Positions 16,015 through 23,036 of a stretch of 23,036 nt of DNA are shown here, piece by piece; positions within the stretch are counted from its first letter, which is position 1, and each line of letters starts with the position of its first letter. The notes beneath the pieces were generated by a model, which was not told where the DNA came from, ran no database searches, and saw nothing but the letters and a program-made list of their open reading frames with translations. This stretch comes from JBBTCJ01 sp038043285 (GTDB lineage Bacteria > Planctomycetota > Phycisphaerae > UBA1845): NCBI GenBank assembly GCA_038043285.1, contig JBBTCJ010000060.1, positions 1-23,036 of the forward strand, read 5' to 3'. Both the position numbers and the translations under genes were made by a program.

Positions 16015-16296
16015 TCAGAGAACCTCTCGTTCGTAGTTCAGCAGCGTCAAACCCGCCGTATGACGCACCATCTCTACGATCTGGTCCAACTGCGAGTGCA
16101 GCGGACGCGATTCCCTGGCCACCATGGCGATGCCCAGCAGGCACCGCTTGGGCAGATCGCCGAACTCCACCTCCGACACCGACACGTTGAACTTGTTCCG
16201 CAACCGCTCCTTGAAACCGTGCGTCACCCGCCGCTTGTCCTTCAGAGTCTGGGCGTCAAACAACGCGACATCGACCTTCAGGATCCCCACGATCAT
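16015..16296 (-). CDS. ylxP: DUF503 family protein YlxP
   Basis: This small protein of 93 residues is typical in length of DUF503. It opens MIVGILKVDVALFDAQTLKD, and the conserved KDKRR follows with helix HGFKERLRNKFNVSVSEV and then the EFGDLPKRCLLGIAMV strand. Its start overlaps the previous stop as ATGA. The family is usually found between infB and rbfA and has been linked to ribosome assembly in Gram-positive bacteria; the exact role is not settled. Confidence 0.93.
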   Translation of the reverse strand: MIVGILKVDVALFDAQTLKDKRRVTHGFKERLRNKFNVSVSEVEFGDLPKRCLLGIAMVARESRPLHSQLDQIVEMVRHTAGLTLLNYEREVL

Positions 16297-17426
16297 GGCG
16301 GCAGCTCGCGCAACACGGCCGCGCTCAACGTTCCGTCACAGATCCCGATCTTGAACAGCAGCACCCGCTTGTCCGGCGTGACCAGCGGGATTGTCCCGAT
16401 GCGCCACAACGCCTCGATCGCGGCGGCCTCCTCGGGTCCGCTCACGCCGTAGTAATGAAGCTCCGACCGAACGTGCTTCTCGTCGAACTCGTACGCCCGA
16501 TTCGCCGGAAGGTAGCCGTTCAGCAACGGCGTCAGCACGAACGCCCCCCGGGTCGGCGCAATCCGCGGAAGGAACAAAGCCCGGACGCCCGACGACCGCT
16601 CGTGGTCCACGACCACGTTCCGGTATTGACGGACGAAGTAAATCTGATCCGGCGTCCGATCGACGAACACCTCGTCGGCGGCGTCGGGAAGGAAAAACTC
16701 GTTAATCAGCTTCCGCCGCTCCTCCTCCGAGGCGTGTTCCACCGCGCGGCGAAACGCCAGGTACTCCGCGTGTTGGCTCAGGTCCGGGTGACTGAGGCTT
16801 GGGTGGTTCCAGGGAAACGCAACCTCCACCACGTAGCTCCCGTTGGCGACCCGAACCGCCTGACCGCTCGCTTCCAACTGGATCGCCTGCGGTACGGCGC
16901 TGATTCGTCCGGCGACCGGCGCGTCCGCCGTCGACACGCAGAACGCGGCTGCCCCCGACGGAACCGACTGAATGTAAATGCCTCCCGCGTCCGCCCCGTC
17001 CACCAGCCCGCGCCGAACGGTCGACGGACGCGACGCCGTCTCGCGCACCTCCCTTGGCGCCAATCCGAGGGATGCGAAACGCCGCTCCCGCTCCTTCGGA
17101 TCCGTCAAGGGGATAATGACTTTTCGCACCAGGATGACCACGACGATGATCAACCCAGCCAAGTAGCAGAGCCGAAACACGACGGCAAAGGGATCGAAGC
17201 TGCGCCGGGATCCCGGTCCTCTCTGGAACCACCGCCGGCCCTTGGGTTCGGCGGCGTTCGCCTTGGCCTTCGCGTCATCGATGTCGTGCAGCAGGAAGCT
17301 GACCTCGTGGCTGCCGTCGACGGGGACGTCCGCCGGCGCGCCGCAATACGTGCAGCGAACAATGCCCCCCGCATCATTGTCCTTCGCCCGGACCGTGTGA
17401 CCGCACCGCGCCTTGAACTCGATCAT
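16293..17426 (-). CDS. Zinc-ribbon, single-membrane-span protein with PEGA-like domain
   Basis: The protein has 377 residues from the ATG at 17426, chosen because it begins the zinc ribbon and has GAGG upstream; the frame is open further but translates to arginine-rich nonsense. Residues 1-36 hold a ribbon with Cys8, His10 and a C-T-Y-C pair (Cys25, Cys28). A basic linker follows, then one membrane helix (about 80-100, LCYLAGLIIVVVILV). Residues about 148-205 (IYIQSVPSGAAAF, ending GSYVVEVAFPW) resemble a PEGA-type beta domain. The rest has no motif I recognise. The ribbon should face the cytoplasm and the bulk the other side. It lies 50 bases after infB and overlaps ylxP by 4, so it is part of the cluster, which is unusual. 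Function unknown. Confidence 0.8.
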   Translation of the reverse strand: MIEFKARCGHTVRAKDNDAGGIVRCTYCGAPADVPVDGSHEVSFLLHDIDDAKAKANAAEPKGRRWFQRGPGSRRSFDPFAVVFRLCYLAGLIIVVVILVRKVIIPLTDPKERERRFASLGLAPREVRETASRPSTVRRGLVDGADAGGIYIQSVPSGAAAFCVSTADAPVAGRISAVPQAIQLEASGQAVRVANGSYVVEVAFPWNHPSLSHPDLSQHAEYLAFRRAVEHASEEERRKLINEFFLPDAADEVFVDRTPDQIYFVRQYRNVVVDHERSSGVRALFLPRIAPTRGAFVLTPLLNGYLPANRAYEFDEKHVRSELHYYGVSGPEEAAAIEALWRIGTIPLVTPDKRVLLFKIGICDGTLSAAVLRELPP

Positions 17427-17475
17427 CGACGTCAGCCTCGCCGCGCAAGACCGGCGCGCCTTCCGCCTCCCGCGC

Positions 17476-20208
17476 CTACAGGGTACGAGCAATCTTAATG
17501 ACTTCGTACGTTTCGATCCGATCGCCGGTGTGCACGTCGTCGAACCCCTCCAGACGGATTCCGCACTCCATGCCCGCGCGGACCTCGCGCACGTCATCCT
17601 TCAGGTGTCGCAGCGAGCCGATCTTGGCGCCCTCGCGGAGCACCACGCCGTCGCGGATCAGCCGCGCCAAGTGAGAGCGGTCCACCAAGCCTTGCGAAAC
17701 GTAACTGCCCGCGACCACGCCCACCTTGCCGACGCGGAACACCTGCCGCACCTCGACCGTCGCCCGGGCCTCGATCCGGATCTCCGGCGCCAACATGCCC
17801 GAAAGCGCCTTGCGGATGTCGTCGCACACGTCGTAGATCACCCGGTACGCGCGGATGTCCACACCGTGCTGCTCGCCCAGACGCTTCGCCCCCGCCGACA
17901 CCTCCACCCGAAACGCGGCGATGATCGCGGAAGACGCCGCCGCAAGCAGAATGTCGCTGTCGTTGACCGCCCCCACCGCCGCGTGGCGAATCGTCAAGCG
18001 AACCTCGTCCGAGGGAATGTCCGCCAGCGACGTCTTCAACGCCGAAAGGCTCCCATCGACGTCGGCTTTCAATACCAGATTCAGCTCCGGAGCCTCCTCG
18101 ACCCGCCGCCGCTTCAGCAGATCCTCGAGTGACTTCAGCTTCCGCGTATCGAGTCGGCCCCGTTCGACGCGCAGCTTCGAGGTCTCCGTGGCGATCTCCT
18201 TGGCCCGCTGCGGGTCGTCGACCGCGTAAAAGCTGTCCCCCGCCGCCGGAACGTCACCCAGCCCCCACACTTCCACCGGCATGCCGGGGAGGGCTTCGTC
18301 GAGCCGCCGACCGCGGTCATCCATCAACACCCGGATCTTCCCGAAGGAGTTGCCGCAGACCACGATGTCGCCCACGCGCAGCGTGCCCTCCTGAACCAGC
18401 ACGTGCGCCACCGAACCCACGCCGGGTTTGGTTTCTGCATCGATGACCGTCGCCCTGGCAGGCAGTGTCGGATCGGCCCGTAGCTCCAAAAGACTGCTCA
18501 GGTTCGCCAGGTGTTCGATCAGCTCCTGGACGCCGGCCCCGGTCGTCGCCGACGTCGGAATCACGTCCACCTCGCCGCCCCATTCGCTGGGCGCCAGTCC
18601 GTGCTCGGAGAGTTGACCGAAAATCTTCAGCTTGTTCTGGTCCCCCAGATCGATCTTGTTGAGTGCGACCACGATGGGCACTTTCGCCGCCTGGGCGTGT
18701 TTGATCGCCTCGACAGTCTGCGGCATGACTCCGTCATCGGCCGCGATCACCAACACCACCACGTCGGTCAACTCCGCCCCCCGCGCCCGCATGGCGCTGA
18801 ACGCTTCGTGACCGGGCGTGTCAAGGAACGTCACCGCTCCGTGGGACGTCTCAAGGTGGTACGAGCCAATGTGCTGCGTGATCCCGCCGTCCTCGCCCGC
18901 CGCGACCCGCGCTGTGCGAATCCGATCCATCAAGCTCGTCTTTCCGTGGTCCACGTGACCCAGCAGCGTGACCACGGGCGGTCGAGGCCGCAACGACGTG
19001 CGGACCAGCTGCTCGTACTCTTCGCGCAACTCATCAAGTTGCGTCTTGGCCGGAACAACCTCCAGTGAAATGCCGTAATGCAGCGCCAGCAACTGGGCTG
19101 TCTCCGTCGGCAACAGCATGTTCACGTTTGCCAGGATGTTGTATTCATCCTTCAGCACCTTGAACAACTGCACGAAGTTCAACCCCGTTTCGGCGCAGAA
19201 CTCCTTCATCCGAATAGGCTCGTGAACTGCGGCCTGCGACTTGGGACCGGTCGGTCCCGCCGGCACCGCCGGCTGCGCCGATTTACGCCGATGGATGCGT
19301 CGTCCCGTCGCTCCCGCCAAACGCTCTTTGCGCTCCTCCAGGTCGCGGTTTCGCCACTCGGCGATTTTGTCCGCGGCCACCACCGGGCGCGCCGTTCCCG
19401 TGCGACGGTCGCCCGGCTTTCCCCGCTTCTTCGCTGCCTCTGCGTCTTCGCCCGGCTCGACCACATTGCTTCGACCAGGCGTGGCGTCGATCCGCGTCGG
19501 CCCGGGAACTACCCCCGGTCCTGGTCCTCGACGCATCCCCGGTCGCGGCGCGCGGGTTTCCGGTTCCGGCGCCTCGTAACGAACGACGCGCGGACCTTTC
19601 AGTTTCGCCGCTGCGGGAACATTCTGTGGACCGGCTGGTCGAATCGGGGCCGGCGGCGCGGCGACCTCGGCCGCAACGGTCGTGGCGGTTGCCGTCTCCT
19701 CGGCCCGAGGGGCTGATTCGCCTCCCGCGGACGTGGCGATCGCAGGGGCCGACGGCGCCATCGGAACCGAAGACGAGGGGACGGCTTCTGTGACCGGGAG
19801 AGCCGGAGGCTCCGCCGCGGGTACGAACCTGACCGCCGGCGCGGGGGTAGCTTCCAGCGAAATCGTCTCGGTCGGAACTTCGTGAATCGATCCCGGCACT
19901 TCGACGACCGACATGGAAGTGTCGTCCTCGGCCGAGGCCTCGTCCTCCAACTCGATCGTTTCAGTCGCCGCTCCGCCGGACGCGTTTCTCGCGTGCTTGA
20001 TACGAACCTTGGCCAGATCGACGCGATCAGCCGTTTCGACCACCGTGTCGTGCTTGCCCTCGCTGAACCATTCCAGGATCGTGGCGTGAAGACCGGCGCT
20101 GAGCGTCGACATGTGGTTCTTCACGGTGTCGATGCCTTCCGCCTTGCACTTGTCGATGATCGTCTTGCTGGAAACGTTCAATTCTTTGGCAAGAATGTGA
20201 ACGCGCAT
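17476..20208 (-). CDS. infB: Translation initiation factor IF-2
   Basis: This GTPase places initiator tRNA on the 30S subunit and promotes subunit joining. The protein has 910 residues from ATG 20208, whose MRVHILAKELNVSSKTII matches the usual IF-2 N-terminus. A GTG at 20247 would add 13 residues; neither has a clear Shine-Dalgarno, so the start is not settled. An IF2_N domain (1-50) is followed by about 240 residues of Pro/Ala/Arg/Glu-rich linker. A second IF2_N-like domain (about 330-390; IRMKEFCAETGLNFVQLFKV) precedes the G domain. G1 is GHVDHGKT (about 417-424), G3 is DTPGHE (463-468) and G4 is NKID (517-520). The beta-barrel and C-terminal domains follow to the end (GIRLEGFDDVHTGDRIETYE). 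It is complete. Confidence 0.96.
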   Translation of the reverse strand: MRVHILAKELNVSSKTIIDKCKAEGIDTVKNHMSTLSAGLHATILEWFSEGKHDTVVETADRVDLAKVRIKHARNASGGAATETIELEDEASAEDDTSMSVVEVPGSIHEVPTETISLEATPAPAVRFVPAAEPPALPVTEAVPSSSVPMAPSAPAIATSAGGESAPRAEETATATTVAAEVAAPPAPIRPAGPQNVPAAAKLKGPRVVRYEAPEPETRAPRPGMRRGPGPGVVPGPTRIDATPGRSNVVEPGEDAEAAKKRGKPGDRRTGTARPVVAADKIAEWRNRDLEERKERLAGATGRRIHRRKSAQPAVPAGPTGPKSQAAVHEPIRMKEFCAETGLNFVQLFKVLKDEYNILANVNMLLPTETAQLLALHYGISLEVVPAKTQLDELREEYEQLVRTSLRPRPPVVTLLGHVDHGKTSLMDRIRTARVAAGEDGGITQHIGSYHLETSHGAVTFLDTPGHEAFSAMRARGAELTDVVVLVIAADDGVMPQTVEAIKHAQAAKVPIVVALNKIDLGDQNKLKIFGQLSEHGLAPSEWGGEVDVIPTSATTGAGVQELIEHLANLSSLLELRADPTLPARATVIDAETKPGVGSVAHVLVQEGTLRVGDIVVCGNSFGKIRVLMDDRGRRLDEALPGMPVEVWGLGDVPAAGDSFYAVDDPQRAKEIATETSKLRVERGRLDTRKLKSLEDLLKRRRVEEAPELNLVLKADVDGSLSALKTSLADIPSDEVRLTIRHAAVGAVNDSDILLAAASSAIIAAFRVEVSAGAKRLGEQHGVDIRAYRVIYDVCDDIRKALSGMLAPEIRIEARATVEVRQVFRVGKVGVVAGSYVSQGLVDRSHLARLIRDGVVLREGAKIGSLRHLKDDVREVRAGMECGIRLEGFDDVHTGDRIETYEVIKIARTL

Positions 20209-20256
20209 TTTGTCGGCCAAAGTCAGGACTCCGGTATCGGCCCGCACTTCATCGAC

Positions 20257-20284
20257 CCACGGTCCCGATCGCCCGAAACCGTGG
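20257..20284 (-). promoter_or_regulatory. Hairpin in the nusA-infB spacer
   Basis: CCACGGT and ACCGTGG form a perfect 7-base inverted repeat with a 14-base loop in the 111-base gap after nusA. No T-run follows. It ends about 50 bases before the chosen infB ATG, or 10 before the alternative GTG, so it could influence infB translation or mark an RNA processing site. Confidence 0.35.
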
Positions 20285-20319
20285 TCCCCTCGTCGCCCGC
20301 CGATGGACGACGAAACTTC

Positions 20320-21687
20320 TTACCCCGCTTGCGTTTCACCGATGGCGTCCGCCGCCGGCGTTGCTTCCTCGTCCGACGTCGTCGAAGCGACGGAGACCTC
20401 CGCGGAGACGGTCACGGCTTCGTCCAGCATGGAATCCGCGACCATGGGATCCACGACCGCGACCTCGGCCGCACGTGACGCTTCCTCCGCCCGCCGCCTC
20501 GCGTCCTCCTCCGCCTTGGCCTTCTTGGCCGCCTCAAACTCAGCTGCCAGGCGCGGCGCCTCCACGGCGGCCACCTCGACGACCTTCGCGGCCAGCTCTT
20601 CGCTCATGGAGACGTCTTTCACCAACGGCTCGACGCCGATCTCGCCCACGTCGCTCAGCGAAATCACGCCCAGCGCCAGAAGCTTGTCCAGCATCACGTC
20701 CTCGACGCCCGCAATGCCCTTGAGCACCCGCTCCATGTCGTCCACGTGCCGGTCGTATTCCGAAGGTGTGAGGATGTCGATGTCCCACCCGGTCAGCCTG
20801 GCCGCCAGGCGCACGTTCTGCCCACGCTTGCCGATGGCCAGGGAAAGCTGGTCATCGCCGACCACCACCGTCGCCCGGCCAAGCTCGAAGCAGAGGAACG
20901 TCTCCTTGATCTCCGCGGGCTTCAGGGCGTTGCCGATGAGCACCTGCGACGATTCGTTCCAGCGGACGATATCGATCTTCTCGCCGCCCAATTCGTCGAC
21001 GATGTTGCGAATTCGGCTGCCCCGGACTCCGACGCACGCCCCCACCGCATCGACCTTGGAATCGATGGATGAAACGGCAATCTTCGTGCGGTACCCGGCC
21101 TCCCGGGCCAGCGCCCGAACCTCAATGATCCGCTCCGCGACTTCCGGGACTTCCAGTTCAAACAACTTGCGAATGTAGTCCGGATGCGTTTGGGTGAGCA
21201 CGATCCGCACCTGGTTGGGCTCCTCGCGGACGTCGAGGATCATCCCCCGAATCCGTTCGCCCGGGTGGTGCGTCTGCCCGGGAATCTGCTCGCTGCGGGG
21301 AAGAAACGCCTCGACCCGCCCGAGATTGATCGTCAACCCGCCGCCTTCGTACCGCGTGACCGTACCCGTGACCACCGTCCCCACACGCTGTGAAAACTCC
21401 TCGAAGATCGAGTTTCGCTCGTCCTCCCGGATGCGCTGAATCATCACCTGCTTGGCGGTCTGGGCCGCGATGCGGCCGAGCATCTTCATGTCGATCGGCT
21501 GACCGGACATCGTCGCCTCGACGTCGCCGGTCAATCGGTCGATACGCACGGCGACTTCGGTCTCCTCGCCGTACGCTTTTCTGGCGGCCGAGATCATGGC
21601 CGCCTCGAGGTCGGTAAAGACGCTCTCCTTGTCGATGCTCTTGTCACGACTGATGGAGTCGACGAATCTAATCAAATCGGTGTTCAT
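20320..21687 (-). CDS. nusA: Transcription termination/antitermination factor NusA
   Basis: NusA binds RNA polymerase and nascent RNA, affecting pausing, termination and antitermination. The protein has 455 residues from ATG 21687, which has GGGA AG upstream; a TTG at 21699 is less likely. Residues 1-100 form the polymerase-binding domain. An S1 domain follows (about 103-166; GTVVTGTVTRYEGGGLTINL). KH1 contains GACVGVRGSRI (216-226) and KH2 IGKRGQN (285-291). A helical (HhH-like) region near 320-375 contains LKGIAGVEDVMLDKLLALG, and the C-terminal 75 residues are an Ala/Glu/Val-rich tail. It is the first gene of the - strand cluster; rimP, often upstream in other bacteria, is absent. Its leader carries the promoter and terminator described below. 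Confidence 0.96.
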   Translation of the reverse strand: MNTDLIRFVDSISRDKSIDKESVFTDLEAAMISAARKAYGEETEVAVRIDRLTGDVEATMSGQPIDMKMLGRIAAQTAKQVMIQRIREDERNSIFEEFSQRVGTVVTGTVTRYEGGGLTINLGRVEAFLPRSEQIPGQTHHPGERIRGMILDVREEPNQVRIVLTQTHPDYIRKLFELEVPEVAERIIEVRALAREAGYRTKIAVSSIDSKVDAVGACVGVRGSRIRNIVDELGGEKIDIVRWNESSQVLIGNALKPAEIKETFLCFELGRATVVVGDDQLSLAIGKRGQNVRLAARLTGWDIDILTPSEYDRHVDDMERVLKGIAGVEDVMLDKLLALGVISLSDVGEIGVEPLVKDVSMSEELAAKVVEVAAVEAPRLAAEFEAAKKAKAEEDARRRAEEASRAAEVAVVDPMVADSMLDEAVTVSAEVSVASTTSDEEATPAADAIGETQAG

Positions 21688-21768
21688 GGCGCTTCCCAAG
21701 CATTACCGCCGCGACCGTGTCGACTCCGGCGGATCCACTGTCATCGTCAGTCCGCGAAACGCCCGCGG

Positions 21769-21808
21769 AAAACAAAACACGTGGGTGCAATCCATGCAAT
21801 CCCACGTG
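21769..21808 (-). terminator. Intrinsic terminator in the nusA leader
   Basis: Read on the - strand, CACGTGGG pairs perfectly with CCCACGTG (8 bp). A further 4-bp stem (TGCA with TGCA) sits inside, beyond a two-base bulge, around a five-base loop. The stem is followed at once by TTTTGTTTT. This is a strong Rho-independent terminator, and it ends about 80 bases before the nusA start. Confidence 0.8.
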
Positions 21809-22100
21809 GCGCACAGCCGACCCCGCAATGCTCTGGACAGCTCAGCGCATAACGACACTCCGCCTGCTGCCCGCCGCCCGCTTGGGCCGACGGCAAGATC
21901 CACGTGTGCCGGGCCTACCGCACACGGCTTAAATCGCCACTCAAGGTTGCCATGACGGGCATCATCGCCACTCTGGAACAAAAAACTAGCGAAATCCGGC
22001 ACGCATACTGGCGAAAAAGTCCAGGACGATGAACCATACAACGAATACGCTCAGTGTCACTGCACTAATCGCCGCGTATCGGACTACCTTCCGCAGACAA
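21769..22100 (-). ncRNA. Candidate structured RNA or attenuator leader of nusA operon
   Basis: A transcript from the consensus promoter to the intrinsic terminator would be about 332 bases. It is rich in foldable segments. GATACGC pairs with GCGTATC-type sequence (22044-22081), CGTGTGC with GCACACG (21902-21926), and a GCCC/GGGC-centred hairpin lies near 21866-21896. GTGGCG copies can pair with CGCCAC just before the terminator. The identity is unknown: it does not show the conserved cores of RNase P, tmRNA, 4.5S or a riboswitch class I can name. It may be a stand-alone RNA, or a leader where readthrough past the terminator sets nusA expression. Confidence 0.45.
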
Positions 22101-22106
22101 GAGGCG

Positions 22107-22134
22107 ATTATAGGGCGGGCGACGTCGGTGTCAA
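22107..22134 (-). promoter_or_regulatory. Consensus sigma70-type promoter pointing to nusA
   Basis: On the - strand a perfect TTGACA (22129-22134) is followed by a 16-base spacer and a perfect TATAAT (22107-22112). Such exact matches are rare in GC-rich DNA. Transcription would begin near 22100 and run toward nusA, meeting the terminator after about 330 bases. Confidence 0.8.
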
Positions 22135-22478
22135 TGAGCTACCCGCTGGGTCGCGAGAATGCCGTCCGACCGGAACTTGAGTATCCCAGTCCACCAAGCC
22201 GTGACCGGTCGGATGCGATTTGACCTTTTCGACAGCACTTTCAGGAGGGCACGTCTGCCCACAAGCCCTACGAAAACACGATCGTGATCGCCGGGCGTCG
22301 GCCTGCCCTTCGCCCTCCCCAAACCGACCAGGTGGGAAAGATCCGGCGGCACTGTGACTGATCGCGGAAAACCGCTTTTGCCCAAGTGCCCCCGATGACG
22401 ACGATATCAGCGGGACCAGTGCCCATCGGCCGCGAGCATGGCCTCGTGGAGGGCCGCTTCGGAACCAGGGAGCGCAAC

Positions 22479-22985
22479 ATGCGGACGGCTTGGGCAGCGG
22501 CAACCATCGGGCTGGCGGCTTTACTGGGCGGGTGCGACAGCGTGAGCCTCTTCACTTCCCCGGGCAACGATCCTTCGCCCGATGCGACAGTCACCGGCCG
22601 GGAGGGAACCGTCGTCGTGGTCTTCCGCAACAACCTCGCGGCTGAGGCGGTCGATGTGCAATTCTACATGACTACCGCCGCGGTATCCGTACTTCCGGAC
22701 GAACTCTTCGTACCCGCCAACCTGTTGCGCCCGGACGTGGGGATCGCCGGAACGGGGCTGGTACTTCCCCAGGGCGGCGACGCGCTGGAGATTCCATGCG
22801 CTTCGGGACTGATGTTTGGGACCGCCGGCGGACTTGTCCTCGATGAGGAAACCGGCGAACAGCTCGGGGTTGGCGAGCCTCGCTGGGCTGACGCCGATGC
22901 GCTGGGTCTGTGCGGCGGCATCATCTTTTTCAACTTCAGCAACACGCCCGACGGGTACGGGACAACGGTCGCCATCGACCACTAG
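22479..22985 (+). CDS. Small lipoprotein of unknown function
   Basis: The protein has 168 residues from ATG 22479, which has AGGGAG seven bases upstream. The frame runs back to 22386, but only this start yields a signal peptide. MRTAWAAATIGLAALLGGC is a classic lipoprotein signal with lipobox LGGC, so Cys19 would be lipidated after cleavage. The mature part is acidic and beta-rich: TVVVVFRNNLAAEAVDVQFY, ELFVPANLL, GIAGTGLVLPQGG, then two further cysteines in EIPCASG and GLCGGIIFFNF that may form a disulfide. I associate this pattern with small Planctomycetota lipoproteins of no known function. It is divergent from the nusA leader. Confidence 0.78.
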   Translation: MRTAWAAATIGLAALLGGCDSVSLFTSPGNDPSPDATVTGREGTVVVVFRNNLAAEAVDVQFYMTTAAVSVLPDELFVPANLLRPDVGIAGTGLVLPQGGDALEIPCASGLMFGTAGGLVLDEETGEQLGVGEPRWADADALGLCGGIIFFNFSNTPDGYGTTVAIDH

Positions 22986-23036
22986 CCCGGATTTCTCACC
23001 GAGGGGATAGATAAAGGCTGCATCCTGTGGCATAAA

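Larger units (their letters stand above)
21688..22478. other. Long non-coding region between nusA and a divergent lipoprotein gene
   Basis: This stretch of about 790 bases has no convincing protein gene. Open frames here have rare or absent starts and no family features. It holds a consensus promoter, hairpins and an intrinsic terminator, all directed to the left. Its right part (22140-22478) shows a small GGGCA/TGCCC hairpin (22247-22260) and a weak GCGG/CCGC hairpin with TTTT (22364-22379, + strand). I found no tRNA, tmRNA, RNase P or SRP RNA signature. Confidence 0.6.

Noticed and set aside
21703..22041. 112-codon open frame on the - strand (TTG start) upstream of nusA
   Set aside because: It has no ribosome binding site, a rare start, no family features, and it runs through the terminator hairpin. 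The region is better explained as a structured leader or RNA.
21986..22138. Short - strand frame encoding a membrane-helix-like stretch (TLSVFVVWFIVLDFF)
   Set aside because: No ATG, GTG or TTG precedes the hydrophobic part in frame, and the upstream end overlaps the promoter. It is probably chance, though a tiny membrane peptide cannot be fully excluded.
22331..22350. RNase P-like or SRP-like core (GGTGGGAAAGATCCGGCGG)
   Set aside because: It resembles GAGGAAAGTCC only with insertions. The other conserved RNase P segments and the SRP tetraloop region are absent.
22364..22379. GCGG/CCGC hairpin followed by TTTT on the + strand
   Set aside because: The stem has only four base pairs and there is no + strand gene just upstream for it to terminate.

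Overview
The window reads as a GC-rich bacterial chromosome segment, most likely from a member of the Planctomycetota (Phycisphaerae-like). This is inferred from the type of genes: a large secreted Asp-box/Vps10-like protein, a zinc-ribbon/membrane protein inside the infB cluster, a giant TPR lipoprotein, and a small lipoprotein of a kind I associate with that phylum. There is no rRNA or other direct taxonomic marker. No tRNA, CRISPR array or insertion sequence was found.

Region 1 (1-3629): a secreted beta-propeller protein of about 1,100 residues on the + strand, then a short convergent gap. Region 2 (3630-5020): a solitary NrtA/SsuA-type substrate-binding protein on the - strand, then a 365-base divergent intergenic stretch. 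The most striking feature of the window is here. The gene has a strong ribosome binding site and signal anchor, but codon 52 is an in-frame UGA. The reading frame and protein family continue unbroken across it, and a hairpin lies just downstream, so it is best explained as a selenocysteine codon.

Region 3 (5021-10186, + strand): a carbon-metabolism operon of gapA, a small conserved protein, pgk and rpe. Between pgk and rpe sits a two-gene cassette with visibly lower GC: an OLD/RecF-like AAA ATPase and a small TOPRIM/DUF4276-like protein. It resembles an ATPase plus nuclease-like effector defence module and is joined to its neighbours by overlapping start and stop codons.

Region 4 (10383-21687, - strand): a long translation and transcription cluster read right to left: nusA, infB, a zinc-ribbon/membrane/PEGA-like protein, ylxP (DUF503), rbfA, an endonuclease III-like HhH protein, a TPR lipoprotein and yebC. 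Several junctions are ATGA overlaps, suggesting translational coupling.

Region 5 (21688-23036): upstream of nusA lies a consensus sigma70-type promoter (TTGACA, 16-base spacer, TATAAT) pointing at nusA. About 330 bases later comes a strong intrinsic terminator, still about 80 bases short of nusA. The stretch between is rich in hairpins and has no convincing protein. It is either an independent structured RNA or an attenuator leader for the nusA operon. A small lipoprotein gene on the + strand closes the window.
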